A stretch of DNA of 64,000 nt from Mantamonas sphyraenae (Eukaryota; CRuMs; Mantamonadidae), in NCBI GenBank assembly GCA_026936335.1, contig JAPMXV010000042.1:186001-250000 (forward strand), read 5' to 3'. Below are positions 1 to 12,800 of this stretch, in pieces (the first letter of the stretch is position 1; the number at the start of each line of letters is the position of its first letter). The position numbers were made by a program, and so were the translations under genes. The notes under the pieces were generated by a model, which saw nothing but the letters and a program-made list of their open reading frames with translations, searched no databases and was not told the DNA's origin.

Positions 1-3000
1 ATTGAAGTTGATCTTCACAAATTCAAAGCCCTCCTTGCGCATCTGCTTGCTGATCTCGGGCTCCTCCGTCAGCGTCATCCTCCTCTGCCTGCCTCCAGCA
101 GCCCCTCCCACACTGGGTCCGATTTCCAGACTCTGCACCATGCTGCTCATCTCCTCCTGTTGGGCAATCGACGACAACGCCGCCCCACTGACGCTTCTGT
201 CACGCCCACTCGACCCCAACTCCTCGTACCGGTTGCCAGCACGCGACGACAGGATCAGCTCCTGTCCATTCAGACCCAACACAGACTCTTCCTCGTCCAA
301 GGGCGTCGGACGGTCGCTAAAGTGCAGGTAATGGTCTCCTGCTTCCAGCTCCCGCTTGGCGCAGATCATGTGCAGCAGCTCGCCCACATTCTTCTGCTGG
401 CCAATCTTCACCGTGGTACGTGCGCCGTTGTTGTTCGGCAGAATCACTTTCACCACCACCGTGCCGTCCAGCAGCGCCAATCCCTGCTGCTGGCACCATT
501 CGTTCGTACGCATCAGAATCTCACTGTTCAACAACGGTGCCTGCACATCACACGCACGCAGGTAGCGCAGACCGTCGCTCCACACCACAAAGTCGCTCTT
601 GCGCACCGCCTGCATGTGCCACTCCATCGACACAAACACAAGCACAAACCGAAGCTTCTGCTCGTCTTCCGTACGGATTTCCAGCAGCTCCCGCAGTGGC
701 ACTCGCCTCAAGCTGCCCTCGTCTCCCATTTGCTGCTGTTGTTCTTGCTGCTGCTTCGACGTCCCTTCTCCTTCCTGTTCGCTGCTCTTGCCCTTGGAGT
801 AGATGGCCAACAGGTTGACTCCGTCCAGCGAGTCCCGAAACAGAATGCTGCGCCTGTCCTGGCTCAGCCGAACATACGTAAGGATGGGTCCGCTGTCCTC
901 GTCCTCAAAATCGTCCTCCCAGTCGTCTGCCATGTCGTCTTCCTCCTCCTCCTCCTCCTCATCCCCAGCACCCTCATTCCCTTCGCCTTGTCCTCCCTCA
1001 TCCGAGTCCCCTCCTCCTCCTCCTCCTCCTCCTCCTCCACGTGATCCACGCTGCATCTCTGTGCGGTACCTCACATCCACACACAGGCCTCCACGTGCAC
1101 GCTCTGCGGCCTCTTTGGCCCCCGCTGCCGTCTCCTTGTCCTCCTCCTCGTCTCGCTCAAAGAACGCCCCCTGGAACATTTCCACCACCTTTTCCTCCAT
1201 CACAAATGCCGTCACACTTCGCTTCACCCTCCGTTTCACCGCCTCCTGTTCCGCCAATGCTGCTTCTGCCTCGGCTTGCTCCTTCACGCGGGACAACGTG
1301 CGCGGTGCGAGTCCACCCGCACGTTCCTCCTCCTCTCCCTGCTCCTCCCCTTCACCACCCTGCTGCTGCGCTTCAGTCTGCTGTTGTGTCTGTTGTGCGC
1401 CCTGTCCCACCTCAAAATCCAGATCAGCCTCATCCAACTCCTCAGGGACGTCCGGCACCTCGGGCGTGTGACTCTTGTGGCTCGTGAATCGCATCCAGAT
1501 GGAAGGACGCTCTGCGGAGCCCTTGGAAGCCTTGGCCACCTTGACGTCGGTCTGATAGCCCTTTTCCTTCATGTTGCTGCTCAGTTCCACCTCCACGAGC
1601 ATTTCCAACTCTTGCAGGCTGCGCGGTGTCACCATGCGCTGGTTGAGCAACACTCGCAGTCCGTCAATCCAGTCCACATACTCGTGCACATTCAGTGCCA
1701 CAAAGTGCAAGGCGTCACGCTTGCCCTCCTCAAAGACAATCGAAAACGACATGGTGTTGGCTGCCCCCAGCTTGCTGTCCCAGTACGGCACCGCCAACAG
1801 CTTGCGTGGCACCACCACCGCCTTGATGTCGCGCACATCCAACCGTGTCGCCACTTCCACCAGTCGATTGCGTGTGTCTGCGCGCAGTTGGCCCTGAGCC
1901 CCACGATACTCCACGTACGCATCCACCACCTCTTTGCGCTCACGTCCATCCACCACCAACAGGTGTGTGCGTGCGCCACTCAGGCACACAAAGCTGATGA
2001 CAGCCGCCCCTCCACCTGCCCCACTCCTGGCCTGCAGGAATCCACCCAGTTCCAACACGTGCATGCGACTGGCACTCAACAACTTCACCGCACGCTTCTC
2101 TGCACGCGCGTGCATCTCGTCCAACTCTCCCTGTGTCACAACCTCCACACGCACACTCGAGTGGCTGTCCGTCCGCGAAAGATTCCCAAACAGATCCCTC
2201 TTCTCCAGCGCCAATGCCACCGTCTGCGAGTCCCCTCGTCGTAGTTGCAGCATCGACGCACGTCCTGCCGTCCTTGTGCTTGCCTCCACCTTGCTCTTCA
2301 CCTTTGCCAACTGAGCCTGTCGTTTCTTTGCCTCAGCCTCCTTCTTCCTCGTTTCTGCCGCCTGTCTCTTCTTCCTCTCCCCTGCCTCCTTTGCCTGCCT
2401 TGCTGCTTCCTCTGCCTCACGTGCCTTGTTCTCCTTCTCCATGGCCGCCTGCTGCTCTTTGCGTCGTGCCTCCCTCTCTGCAGCCATCCTCTCCTGCTCC
2501 TCCAGTTTGGCTTGCATCTCCTGCAACTCCAGTGTCTGCGACTGCCTCGCCTTCAGCTCCTCGGCCTGTGCCAGCATGCTCTCGTATGCACGCTGCTGGT
2601 ACACTCCTGCATTGTACGTTTCCTCTCGCAGCATGGCCTGCCGTGTCCTGGCAACCACCTCCTCGTCACGTCGTGCATCCACGTGTGCCTGGTACTCTTC
2701 CTCCAGCCGCATCCCTTCCAGCGTACGTTCGCGCATCTCATCCAGCCACATCGACAGATCCGCTTGATACTGTGCCTCCATGAACATGCCCAGTCTAGCG
2801 GCCATGGCTGCTTCCACGTTGGCATTGCGCACCTGCCTTCCGTATCTCTCTTCCACCTCCATGGCTGCTCGGTTGGCCTCCACCTTTGCCCGTTCCGCCT
2901 CTTCGATCAGCATGCGCACCACACGCCGCATGCGATACCCGCGAAACGACGCCTGGATGCACACCGCCGCACGTCGCATGCGTTGCAGGAACAAACGCAC

Positions 3001-5826
3001 GCCACGGCGGATGCGATATGCTCGCCAGTAGCGTTGGATCACAGAGCCGGCACGGCCCATGGCACGCTCGCGGTACAGTTCCAACTCGGCGTACTTGCGA
3101 TCCTTGAGAAAGACCTTGGTGTTGCCAATGGCCCAGCCCACTTCGCTGTCTTCGCTGCCTGTGCCTGGGTCTCCCGTGCCCACCTCATCGTCCTCGTCCC
3201 CTCCGGCATCGCTTGATTCCAACAGCCGTGTGCACCACGCTTTGGCGTCCAACCCTTGCAGTTGTTGCAGCTCCGCCTCGCTGGCCAACACACGGTACTG
3301 GTCCACGAAGCGTTCGTGGCTCACACGCACAGGGAAGCCCATCTTGCGAATGAGAATGCTGTCCATCATGCCCGTGTACCGCAGTTGCCGCAGTATCATT
3401 CGTGAGTCAAACTTGTCCGCTTCCTTTTCGGCGTTGGGTTTCAGACACCGCACAAAGTGTGGCTCCGTGGCACCCAGGTTGGTCATCAGATCGCTCAGTT
3501 GTGCCTTGAATTTGGCCCCAACTGTGGCTGCACCCTTCTTGCGTCCACGTCCACCCCCTCCCATCCGCCGTGCTCCAGCCCCACCGCTGCTGCTGCTGCT
3601 GCTGCTGCCTGCGTCTTCCCCCTCAGAGGGAGGTTTGGGAAACAGCGACGCCACAAAATCGGAGCGTGATTCCTGCGTGAGCGTCTTGAGATCCTCGCTC
3701 ACCGTGTCCTTGTTCTTGTCCATAAAGTGTGTGCTATCGTACTGCACGTCGCCTGCAAAGTGTCCCACCGCAAAGTCAGTGCGTGAGCGCGGCAGCCGGC
3801 TAAAGTTTGGATGTTTGCCGTGCAAGTCGCGGATCTTGTCGAGGAAGCCCTGGTCGGAACCCTTGGGCAGACGACACTCCTCCTGAAGCACGGACAGGAT
3901 GCCTGTTGCCTTCTTTTCAATCAGATCCAGGCATGCTTGGTTGTCGGTAAAGTTGACCGAGGTCCAGGGGACATTCTCGGCCTCGTACACGGCCTGCTCC
4001 GTCTTGAACGCATGCTGATTGAAGTGCTGCTGCAACTTTTCGTTGGCCAGATTGATGCACAGCTGCTCGAACGAGTTGTGTTCAAACGACTCAAACCCAA
4101 AGATATCCAGGATGCCAATGAAGTTGACAGAGGTGGCCGACGGCTGCATGGCCTCGTTGATGCGCTTCACCAGCCACTCAAACACGCCGTTGTACAACGC
4201 CTTGACAAAGGCATCGCGGTTGTCCACCGCCTGCTGTCGCGTAAGGGGCTTCTGCATCACATCGCGTCCCACCACAATGGATCGGTTGCACAGGCAACGC
4301 TGCAGTGCACTTGCTTCCACACGAAGCAGCTGCGCAGCAAGAATGACAGCACCTGCATCCTGGATGTCAGCCTCATCCTGACCATTGGCCACAAAGAGGA
4401 CGTTGCCCAGGTGTAGGATGGCACCCAGCACCTTGAACAATTGCGTTTGCAGCTTGCCCGAGATGCCCAACTTGCTCATGGCCGTGCGTGTCAGGGCATA
4501 CTCTGCTGCATCGTCCATGCCCTCGATGCTCAGGCATCCCGATGAGTTGAGGAAGGCATACTCGTCGGCAGAGAGCAGACACAGCTCCTGGCGCATCTTG
4601 TCCGAGGCCCCACTCAGCAGCTGGTAGAAAATGTGGTAGTTGCGCTCCTTTGGCGACTGGCGGATCACACGCGTCTTTTCCAACAAGTATGTGTCCATGG
4701 ATGCCCCAATCATCTGTTGGGTGCGTGAAAAGTGCACCTTGAGGAACTTGCCAAACCGCGACGAGTTGTTGTTGCGCACCGTTTTCGCGTTCCCAAACGC
4801 CTCCAGAATGGGATTCGACTGCAGGATCTGCTCCTCCACATTGATCTTACTCTTGCCTCCTCCTCCTCCCCCTCCCCCTCCCGTTGTGTTGCCTGCGGAA
4901 GCGCTGCCGCCTGCACTCAAGCCCCCACTGGTTGCCTCGGCGATGTACTGCAACACAATCTTGGTGGCCTCCGTTTTACCTGCGCCAGACTCACCACTGA
5001 TGATGCACGACTGGTTGATGCCCTGTGTGATGAGTGCACGGTAGCAATCCTCTGCCACCGCGTACAGGTGAGGTGTATGCATTCCCTGGCGCACAGCGTA
5101 GTACTGACGCATCACTTCCACGCCGTACATGTTCTGGATGCGCTTGAATGGATTCACAGACACCAGATAGGGACCTGTGTATGTCTGTTGGGGACGGGAG
5201 TGTGGGTGCGTGGCACAGGTGTGGATATCCGTGGCGTCAGTGGAGTGGGTGTACGTACAAGGGAGGCCCACCTCGACGAGAGGGCCGCCTTGGGAAGTGC
5301 AAAGGTTTTGCAGCGACTCCTTCTACAAACCTACGTAGGGCTGTTCACGTGCAAAGCGCACTTTGAGGGTGTGCAACAATGACCCCTCATGCAGGTCGTC
5401 CAGGTTGACCATGTCGTCGATGCCCTCCAGGCATGCCTCGGAGCAAGGCGACAGGTTGTTGGTGCTGACCTGAACTTCGTTGTCGTCCCCCACACGCACC
5501 ACCGCCTGTTGGCCATCGGTGGACAGTACCTGACCAACCACCAGGCCAAGTGCCTCGTCTGGAACCCATACCCAGGCTCCCTGTGGCGTGTGTCAGTGCA
5601 TGTGGCTCGTGTGTGTGCGCGTGTGTGTTTTGAGCTCAACCTACCTCCGAGACAAACTGTGGTCACACATGGGGTTTTGTGGTGGTGAGGTCATGGTCGC
5701 ATGCGAGGGGGATTGGTGTCAGGGAGAAGAAGGGGGTGGGATGGATTGGGGAAAGGCAGGGGATCCACGTGGGCTGACGTACCATTTGGATTTCTTTTGG
5801 CGGCCAGGTCGCCAAGGAAAACCCAT
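1..5826 (-). CDS. Unconventional myosin with PH-like and RBD-like tail, C-terminus off window
   Basis: Actin-based motor ATPase. Exons 5826-5779, 5656-5645 (only 12 nt), 5580-5335 and 5184 to beyond base 1 give 1,830 residues inside the window. In order: SH3-like N-terminal patch (residues ~20-70); motor with P-loop GESGAGKTEAT (~163), switch I NNNSSRFG, switch II DIFGFE (~460) and the actin-binding stretch after a Gly/Ser-rich loop 2; two IQ motifs (~810-860); a Glu/Arg/Gln-rich, probably helical stretch (~860-1085); a PH-like module resembling ELMO PH domains (~1100-1320); an acidic linker; a second PH-like module (~1530-1650); and a Raf-type Ras-binding-like fold (~1673-1748). Loop 1 carries an extra Gly-rich insert near 4845-4935. 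The motor call is certain. Tail domain names are from pattern recognition, and the first splice donor (GTCAGC) is weak but is the one that keeps frame. Divergent from the lipase gene. Confidence 0.93.
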
Positions 5827-5897
5827 GGTGAGTGACCCCAACCCGATTGAACAAATCCCACACACAGACACACACACACACAGAGTGACACTGACAC
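5827..5897. promoter_or_regulatory. Short divergent spacer, myosin/patatin
   Basis: The 71 bp between the two start codons must contain or abut both core promoters. It includes a CA-rich run at about 5860-5882. No TATA-like box is evident. Confidence 0.4.
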
Positions 5898-7292
5898 ATG
5901 CACTCCCCGGCGTCCACACAGTCGCAGAGTTGGTACGACTGGTGGTGGGGCGCCCCTGCCACGTCAACGGACGACGATGCAAACAACAGCAACGACGACG
6001 ACACGGAGCAGGACAAGGGCAAATCTGGTCCCAGCAACAGCAAGTCGGACACAAGTGAATCGTACAAAGACAGTGTGGAGAAGCACAAGGAGGCCCGTGT
6101 GGCTGCTGCAGATCAAGAGCGCGTGCGTCAAAATCGAAAGGCCCGGCTGAATGGCCATTCGCCAATTCGCATCCTCGCTCTTGACGGAGGCGGCGTACGC
6201 GGCTACCTCACATGCATCTTGCTGCAACGCATGGAGAAGGCCCATCCGGGATTCATGGACTCCATCGACGTGTTTGCAGGTACGTGTGTGTGTGTGTGTG
6301 TGTGTGGTGGAAAAAGGTGTCCGTCCGCCTGAGTTTGCTCCGCAAGCCCCGTTTTTCCCTTTGACTTTTTCCCCGCAAACTCGCACACTGGCGTTTCCCG
6401 GGCTTCCCATGACTCACACAGGCCAATCTCCAGGCACATCCACGGGTGCAATTGTGGCAGCTGGGCTCGCATACGGCTGCTCGGTGGATCAAATGATCAA
6501 ATTCTACGAGGAGGACGCAGTGCGTGTGTTTTCGCGCGCTCCATCATGGAGGAGGTGGCCAGCCTGGACGGATGGACAGGCTCCGAGTTTCCCCACTCGC
6601 CTTTGCGGGAGCTGCTGGTGGCCACGTTGGGAGAGGCCACCCTGGATGACACCCCACGGGGTCTGTTTGTGCCCACCACCGATCTGCTGGGCGAGAACGA
6701 CCAGACGGTGCAGAGCGACTCGTGGCACCCTCGCTTCTTCCACAATCTCAACGGAAGCAACGATTTGGACCAGAAGCTGGTGGATCTGGTCATGCGTTCC
6801 ACGGCAGCCCCGTCCATCTTCCCCATCTACCAGGAGTTTGGCGACGGAGGCATTGTGGCCAACAACCCGTCGTTGGAGTGTCTCATGGGTGTGCTGTCCT
6901 CTCTGGACAGGAAGGCGGACGGAATGCTGTACAGTGGCTCCCTTGGGGATGCCGACATCCGCCTGCTGTCGCTGGGCACCGGACGCATGCAGCACGACAT
7001 GAAAAAGTACATCAGTGCAGGCAACCTGGATCTGGGACTGGACGATTGGTTGGTCCCTCTCATCACCATGCAGAATGACGCCCAGTCCCAGCTGGCAGAC
7101 GCCCATTGTTCGCAGCTCCTCGGTTCCCGATACCGCCGCATCAACCCGCTCCTGACAGAGAGCATTTCCCTGGATGACGTGCAGCAGATGTCCAAGATTG
7201 CAAAGGCTGCCAACGAGACCAATCTCGACGACCACATCGACTGGCTGCACGCCAGCTTCATGGCCGATCCCGAAGACGCCGAGTTGTTGTGA
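5898..7292 (+). CDS. Patatin-like phospholipase
   Basis: Predicted lipid acyl hydrolase with a Ser-Asp dyad. Exon 1 is 5898-6279 and exon 2 is 6434-7292; the intron begins with a TG run. The N-terminal ~75 residues are polar, charged and probably disordered. The glycine-rich oxyanion motif DGGGVRG is followed by the nucleophile elbow GTSTG, which is split by the intron (phase 1), and a DGG-type motif (FGDGGIVANNP) supplies the catalytic Asp. Near 6530-6545 the frame shifts: the upstream frame gives EEDAVRVFSR and the downstream frame SIMEEVASLDGW. Adding one base restores a 413-residue protein, so I read this as a sequence error or a recent indel. No signal peptide or membrane segment is seen, suggesting a cytosolic enzyme. 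Physiological substrate cannot be inferred. Confidence 0.88.
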
Positions 7293-7337
7293 AGGCAGGC
7301 GTAGCCCCAAGCCCAATGCACACGCATTCGCTTTTGT

Positions 7338-9718
7338 TCATTTCTTCCTTCGCTTCCTCTTCCTGCGTGGACTCTTGACAGTGGGCACATCCTTCGCCAC
7401 ATTCAACCCGTGTGCCACACCACCTACAGTTGTTGACTCTGTATCCATCTCCCCTTGTCCAACTCCTGTCCCACCACCACCACCACCACCACCACCACTG
7501 CTGCTGCTGCTACTCTCTCCCATCTGTGGAATCTCCTGACCAATGCCTCCTTCCTCCTCCTGCGCCCCGTCGTTCATCTCGGGGTCTCCCTCCTCAAACT
7601 CGTCTCTTGTACGCACCTGTCCCCTCTGTGCTGTTCCTGCTGTTCCCCCACCCAACTCGTCCATCTCTTCCTGGAATACAATCTCCTCTTCCATGCCCCC
7701 GATTCGCCGCAGAGGTTCGTCGTCGGCGTCAAAATCACCGTACTCACCATGGTTGCGCTCCTCCTGGTCATCCATCTCGTCCTCCTCTTCGTCCTCTCCC
7801 CCTCCCATGTCCACATTCCATGCATTCACCCTTGATTCTGCCGCCGCCGCTGCTGCTTGCCTCTCGTGCATGGAATTCAGCAGCAGCATGCTCTCCTCAT
7901 TGGCCTGCATGTTCTCCTCACGGATGCGTTCCAGTTCCTCCTGCTCGTCCAGACCCTCGTACAAGGAAGGGTTCATGCGCCGGATCTCCTCCACCTCCTT
8001 GGCACTGCGGATCAGTTCCTCGTCGCCTCCGCCTGTGCCCACCTGTTTGATGCCCTTGAAACCACTCAGGATCTGTTCCTCCGACACCCCACTCAGTAGT
8101 TGTCGCACCACGTGTTGGTACTCACTGTTGTGTGCCATCACAACCCCCATCTGCCGCTGTTTGTACCTTGTGGGCAGACTCGAGTGCGTAATCACAACCT
8201 CTGGTTTCCTTGCAGGCTGTGTCATGGCCTGTCGCAATTCCTCATTGCTACTATCCGCCACATCCACCACCTCACTTGACTCGTCCCTGGCCACCCGCTG
8301 CCCTGAGTCCTCTCCCACCGCACCCTGCCCCCTTTCCCCACTCTCCCCACTCTCCCCACTCTCCCCATCCCCTTCCTCCTCCACAGTGATGTTGGGCTTG
8401 CCCAGTCGTGCCTCCATCTCCCGGATGGTGGCCTTGGCTGCAGCCAGCAAGCCAGCCGTCCGTGTCTTTTCCGTGTTCAGCTTGGCAAAACTCGGCGGCT
8501 CGTAGTTGGCGTTGTCGGTCATGCGATGCTGGATCAACGCAGGCAGGTAATCCAGAATGTCCATCAGATAGAATTTCATCGTGCGCCTCGTGATGTCGTC
8601 CGTCCATGGGATCACCTTGGCACTGTGCACCGCTTTGTACAGACCCCGCTTCATCTCCAGGTACCGCTCACGTGCCGTGCGAGGACTGGCATCCAGAATG
8701 AAACAGATCTCCTCCAGGTCTTTGTCCAGTTTGTAGCCCTCGCAGACGATAAACACACACGCTGCCAAGATGACCTCGGGTTTGCGTCCCGTCAGCAGCC
8801 ATTCCAACTCTGCAAACCGCACCAACTCCACAATCTTCTCCTTCACAAACTGCACATTCTCGTCCAGATTCAACGAGTCGACCACCACGTCCACAAAGTG
8901 TTCGGGCTTGATGGGGGCAATGTCCGAGAAGCCCATCTTCAACACCACCTGCTTGAACCGCTCTCCCAACTTGAACGGATTGCAATTGATCGCACGGCCT
9001 GCCTTGACCAGGGTGACTGGCAACCTGTGACGCCTGCACACGGTGTAGATGCATGCACCCACCCACAGCTCTGCCTCCGCCCCGTTTCGCCACCCGCCCA
9101 GCTTTTCGTTGAAGAAGCGTTCCACCAGATGCGCCGCCTCGGTTGTGTACGTTGTGTTCATCTTGAGCGACGTGCACCACACCTTGACGTTGTTGTTCAT
9201 GTCCCTCTGTGCGCCATGTGTCAGTCCTGTGCTCGGGTTCCGCTTTTTGGCGCGTTTTACGCGCCACACCCTTCCTCCTCGACACCGCTGGTTTGCTCCC
9301 CCCACACACACACACACGACCCCGTCAAGGTGCTTATCACATGTGCTCACAAATAGTGTGCAGTGTGTCGCGTTGTGTGTCCTCTCCCTGCGCTTACCTT
9401 TGCATTGCGCGCCGAGATGCTCATGCCTTCGTCCGGGTTGGCGCGATTCGGACCGCGGAAGCCACTCTCCTCGAGCTGAGTGTATGTCATGGTGGAATCC
9501 AGCTGCGACTGGTTAATGACCTGGTGACACAGCGTACAGGTGCGTTCCTGGTCCACGTTGATGAACGCAGGCAAGCCAAACTCGTGACACTTTGGACACT
9601 CGAGGAACTGGTCTGACGCGTTGGCCATCGTCGAAGCCACCCCAGACGACGACGACGATGACGACGACGACGACGACGACGAAGATGACGAAGAAGACGC
9701 TGCGTACACCGATGCCAT
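7338..9718 (-). CDS. TFIIB/Brf-family transcription factor
   Basis: General transcription factor-like protein of 729 residues. Exon 1 is 9718-9398 and exon 2 is 9206-7338. After a start-proximal run of Ser residues comes a zinc ribbon with CPKC and CTLC pairs, then two cyclin-fold repeats (exon 2 residues ~10-200, including the stretch beginning NTTYTTEAAHLVERFF and the second around GRKPEVILAACVFIVCEGYK), and a long acidic, low-complexity C-terminal half ending in a Lys/Arg run that could be a nuclear signal. The long C-terminal extension argues for a Brf-like (RNA polymerase III TFIIIB) factor over TFIIB, which is usually near 320 residues, but I could not recognise the Brf1 homology block, so a Brf2-like or lineage-specific TFIIB relative remains possible. 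Convergent with the lipase gene (45 bp apart). Confidence 0.75.
8335..8377. repeat. 9-bp minisatellite in TFIIB-like gene
   Basis: Tandem copies of a CTCCCCACT-type unit encode a Gly-Glu-Ser repeat in the C-terminal half of the TFIIB/Brf-like protein. It is in frame and so length variation would be tolerated. Confidence 0.8.
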
Positions 9719-9850
9719 CGTTTTCGGTTTTGGAACTCCTCGACCGCGACGACAAGAGGTGTGTGTTTTGGTCGACCTGGCGCCCAGTGGCGACCAAAAG
9801 CACGGTTCTCCAGTTTGGGCTTCCAGCAGACACAGTCACATACAAAAAGG
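9719..9850. promoter_or_regulatory. Divergent spacer, TFIIB-like/LRR
   Basis: This 132 bp separates two oppositely oriented start codons. I see no conserved box. Confidence 0.35.
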
Positions 9851-12800
9851 ATGGCATACAAGCATTCGGACACGTTGCCGGATCTGGACTGGAGCCAGGA
9901 TTCGATTGACGTGAGCGGGAACAATCTGGAGGAGCTGGAATGGCCGGAGGACCAGGAGTACGGGGCTGTGGAACACCTGTTTGCACGCTCGTCGCACATG
10001 CACACCATGCGCAATGTGCACCTGTTCCACGCCTTGTTGACATTGGATGTGTCCGACAATCAGCTGGAGACGCTTCCGGCTGAACTTCCAGCCACCCTGA
10101 CCCACCTGGACGTCTCTCGCAACCAACTGACCACGCTTCCACCCTCCCTGGCCGCATGCACTGCCCTCCACACTCTGGTGGCCAGTGACAACGTCATTGC
10201 AGACCTGCAAGGTGACGCACTGCCTGCCATGGCTGCCCTGCGTACGCTGGAACTGGCCAACAACCTTGTGGGCGACCTCCCCGCCGCAATCGGCACCCTG
10301 CACCAATTGGAGACGCTGGTGCTGTGTAACAACAAGCTGGCTGGCATCCGAGCCGATCTGGGTGATTGTGTGTCGTTGACCGAGCTGGATCTGGCCGATA
10401 ACCAACTGACGGCGTTGCCCTCACACCTGGCTTCCCTTACGGCCCTGCAACGACTCAACCTGGCCAGCAATCTGCTCACCAACCTGCCACATACCTTTGA
10501 CCGCATGGCCTCTCTCGTGTGGCTCAATCTTGCCAGCAACCATCTGGAAGGCATCCCTGCCTGTGTGTCCGCAATGCCCTCTCTGTGCGAGCTCAGTGTT
10601 CGATTGTACGTTCCACCCCTGCCCTGCCCGCGTGCATGCACGTTGTGCACCCGTACACTTGCACACGCGTTCCATGTGGACCTGCACGCCCATGCTTACA
10701 CTCACTTTGGGGAAACACCCACGCACCACCGTGGTGGGATGGCCACAACAACGCAAACTGCAGCAACCAGTTGACGAGCATTCCCGACCACATCGAACAT
10801 CTGGGCAGGCTTCAAACATTGGATCTGAGCGACAACATGATTGAAGTGGTGCCCCACCAACTGGTATCGCTGGTGCAATTGGAAGATCTGATGCTGGCAA
10901 ACAATCGCATCCGAGAACTTCCTGCTGATCTGTCGGAGCTGGACAATCTGTACACACTGGATCTGCGTGCCAACAAACTGGACACACGTGCCATTGCCGT
11001 TGTGTTGACGCTTCCATCGCTTGGGGTGTTGCATGTGGATGACAACCCGTTGCCCGAGGCGGTGTTGGATGCGCACACCTTGCGTCGGCAATTCCAGGCC
11101 CTGGATGAGGCCGTGGGCGAGGAGGTGCTTGCAGCTGCGGCTGCTAATGAGCTGCTTGGTGAGGAAGCGGAGGGAAGCGGGGCAGTGAGCACACTGTCCG
11201 AGTATACGTCCAGCACATACCGACACTCGCAGATGGAGATGATGCATCGCAAGGTGCGACGCGTGCTGCTGCGCACACAGGACGAGGAGCACGAATCCCT
11301 GGATTTGCACAAGAAGCAACTGAGCCAAGTGCCCACGGATGTGTTTGCCATGTCCTGGCTCCTGGAGTTGGATTTGAGCGACAACAGCGTGGATGACATC
11401 GGCGCCTTTGCACACGCCACGCTTCCACACATCACCTACCTGGACATCAGCTACAACCAAGTGCACGATGTCAGTCCCCTGTTTGCACTCACCTCCCTGA
11501 CTCAGCTCAAGCTGGATTCCAATGCCATCGAGACCCTGGAGTGGCCTGCGTGTGCTCGGCAGCGTCAGGAAGATGCCATGGCATCCATGCAGCAGGAGGA
11601 TTTGCAACAACAAGAGACCAGCACCAACGACGGCACAGACACATCCACGCACAATGGTGAGGACCATGAACCCAGCAGCAGGGTGCCCATGTGGACCCAG
11701 TTGACGCAGTTGTCGATGAGTGGCAACTACGTGACGCACATCCCAGGCACCCTTGCGTGTGCGAGTCGTCTACGCACACTGGACATTGCCAACAATCGTG
11801 TGGAACGCATGGATGGTGCGTTGGCAGGTCTGACGCAATTGACAGAGTTGAACGCAGCCAACAACCAAATGGTGGTGATTCCAGACGCCGTGTTGGCCAT
11901 GAGTGCACTGACCAACCTCAACATGAGCCAAAACAGGCTGTTTATGCTTCCCACTGACTTGGGTCGTCTGGAAAACCTGCTTGTGCTTCGCGTGCAGGAG
12001 AACGAGCTGAGTTCGCTGCCACAGCAGATTGGCTCACTGCAGGGGCTGATGCAACTGCACGCCAACGACAACCAAATCAGCACGCTTCCCGGTGAGTTGA
12101 CCTACCTGCGACACCTCAAGGTGCTTGTGTTGGACAACAATCTCTTGTCGGCGCTGCCTGCGGACATGAACCAGTGCGACGCCTTGTCGGAGCTCTCGCT
12201 GGCTGCCAACCACTTCAGTGCCCTCCCTGTCAGCTTGTCGGGCATGCGTGCCCTCGTGCGGCTTGTATTGTCGGACAACTGGATCATTGGGTTGCATGCA
12301 GACGCGCTGGATCACCTCGATGCGTTGCGCGAACTCAACCTGGCACGCAACCAGATTGTGGAGTTGCCCGAAGCCCTGTTTGACCTCACCACCCTCCAGC
12401 GTCTGGACGTGTCGTACAATCGCATCCAGACGCTGCCTGCACACGTGTTGCGCCTGGAGCGCCTGAGCGAACTCAGCATCAGCAACAATCTGCTGGAGGA
12501 GCTGCCGGGCCAGTTGGGACAGATGCAAACATTGGCTGTGTTGGACGTGGAGAGCAACCCGCTGTCCACCATCCCGTACCCTGTGGTGCAACAGGGAGTG
12601 TCCGCCATCCTTGCTCATCTGCGCTCCCCGTACCTTCGCGGCGATGAGACGGTGGAGGATTTGCTGGACGGGGCCGTGGAAGAAGAGTGGGAAAAGCTGA
12701 GGCTGCGCAATCTGAAGCTGACGGCGGTGCCGGAGCTCATCTTTGACATCCACTCGTTGAACTACCTGGACCTGCGACACAACTACATCGAACGCATGCC

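Noticed and set aside
160..1044. Long + strand open frames across 1-5000
   Set aside because: They are antisense shadows of the myosin gene, whose minus strand gives a continuous recognisable motor and tail.
6280..6433. TG microsatellite as a regulatory or Z-DNA element
   Set aside because: It is the start of a normal intron; similar TG runs occur in many introns here and need no separate function.
6515..6546. A 32-nt intron explaining the patatin frame break
   Set aside because: It has a plausible donor and right length modulo three, but it would be half the size of the shortest other intron and deletes conserved-looking residues.
7338..9718. Calling the TFIIB-like protein Brf1
   Set aside because: Zinc ribbon and cyclin repeats are clear, but the Brf1-specific C-terminal block could not be recognised.
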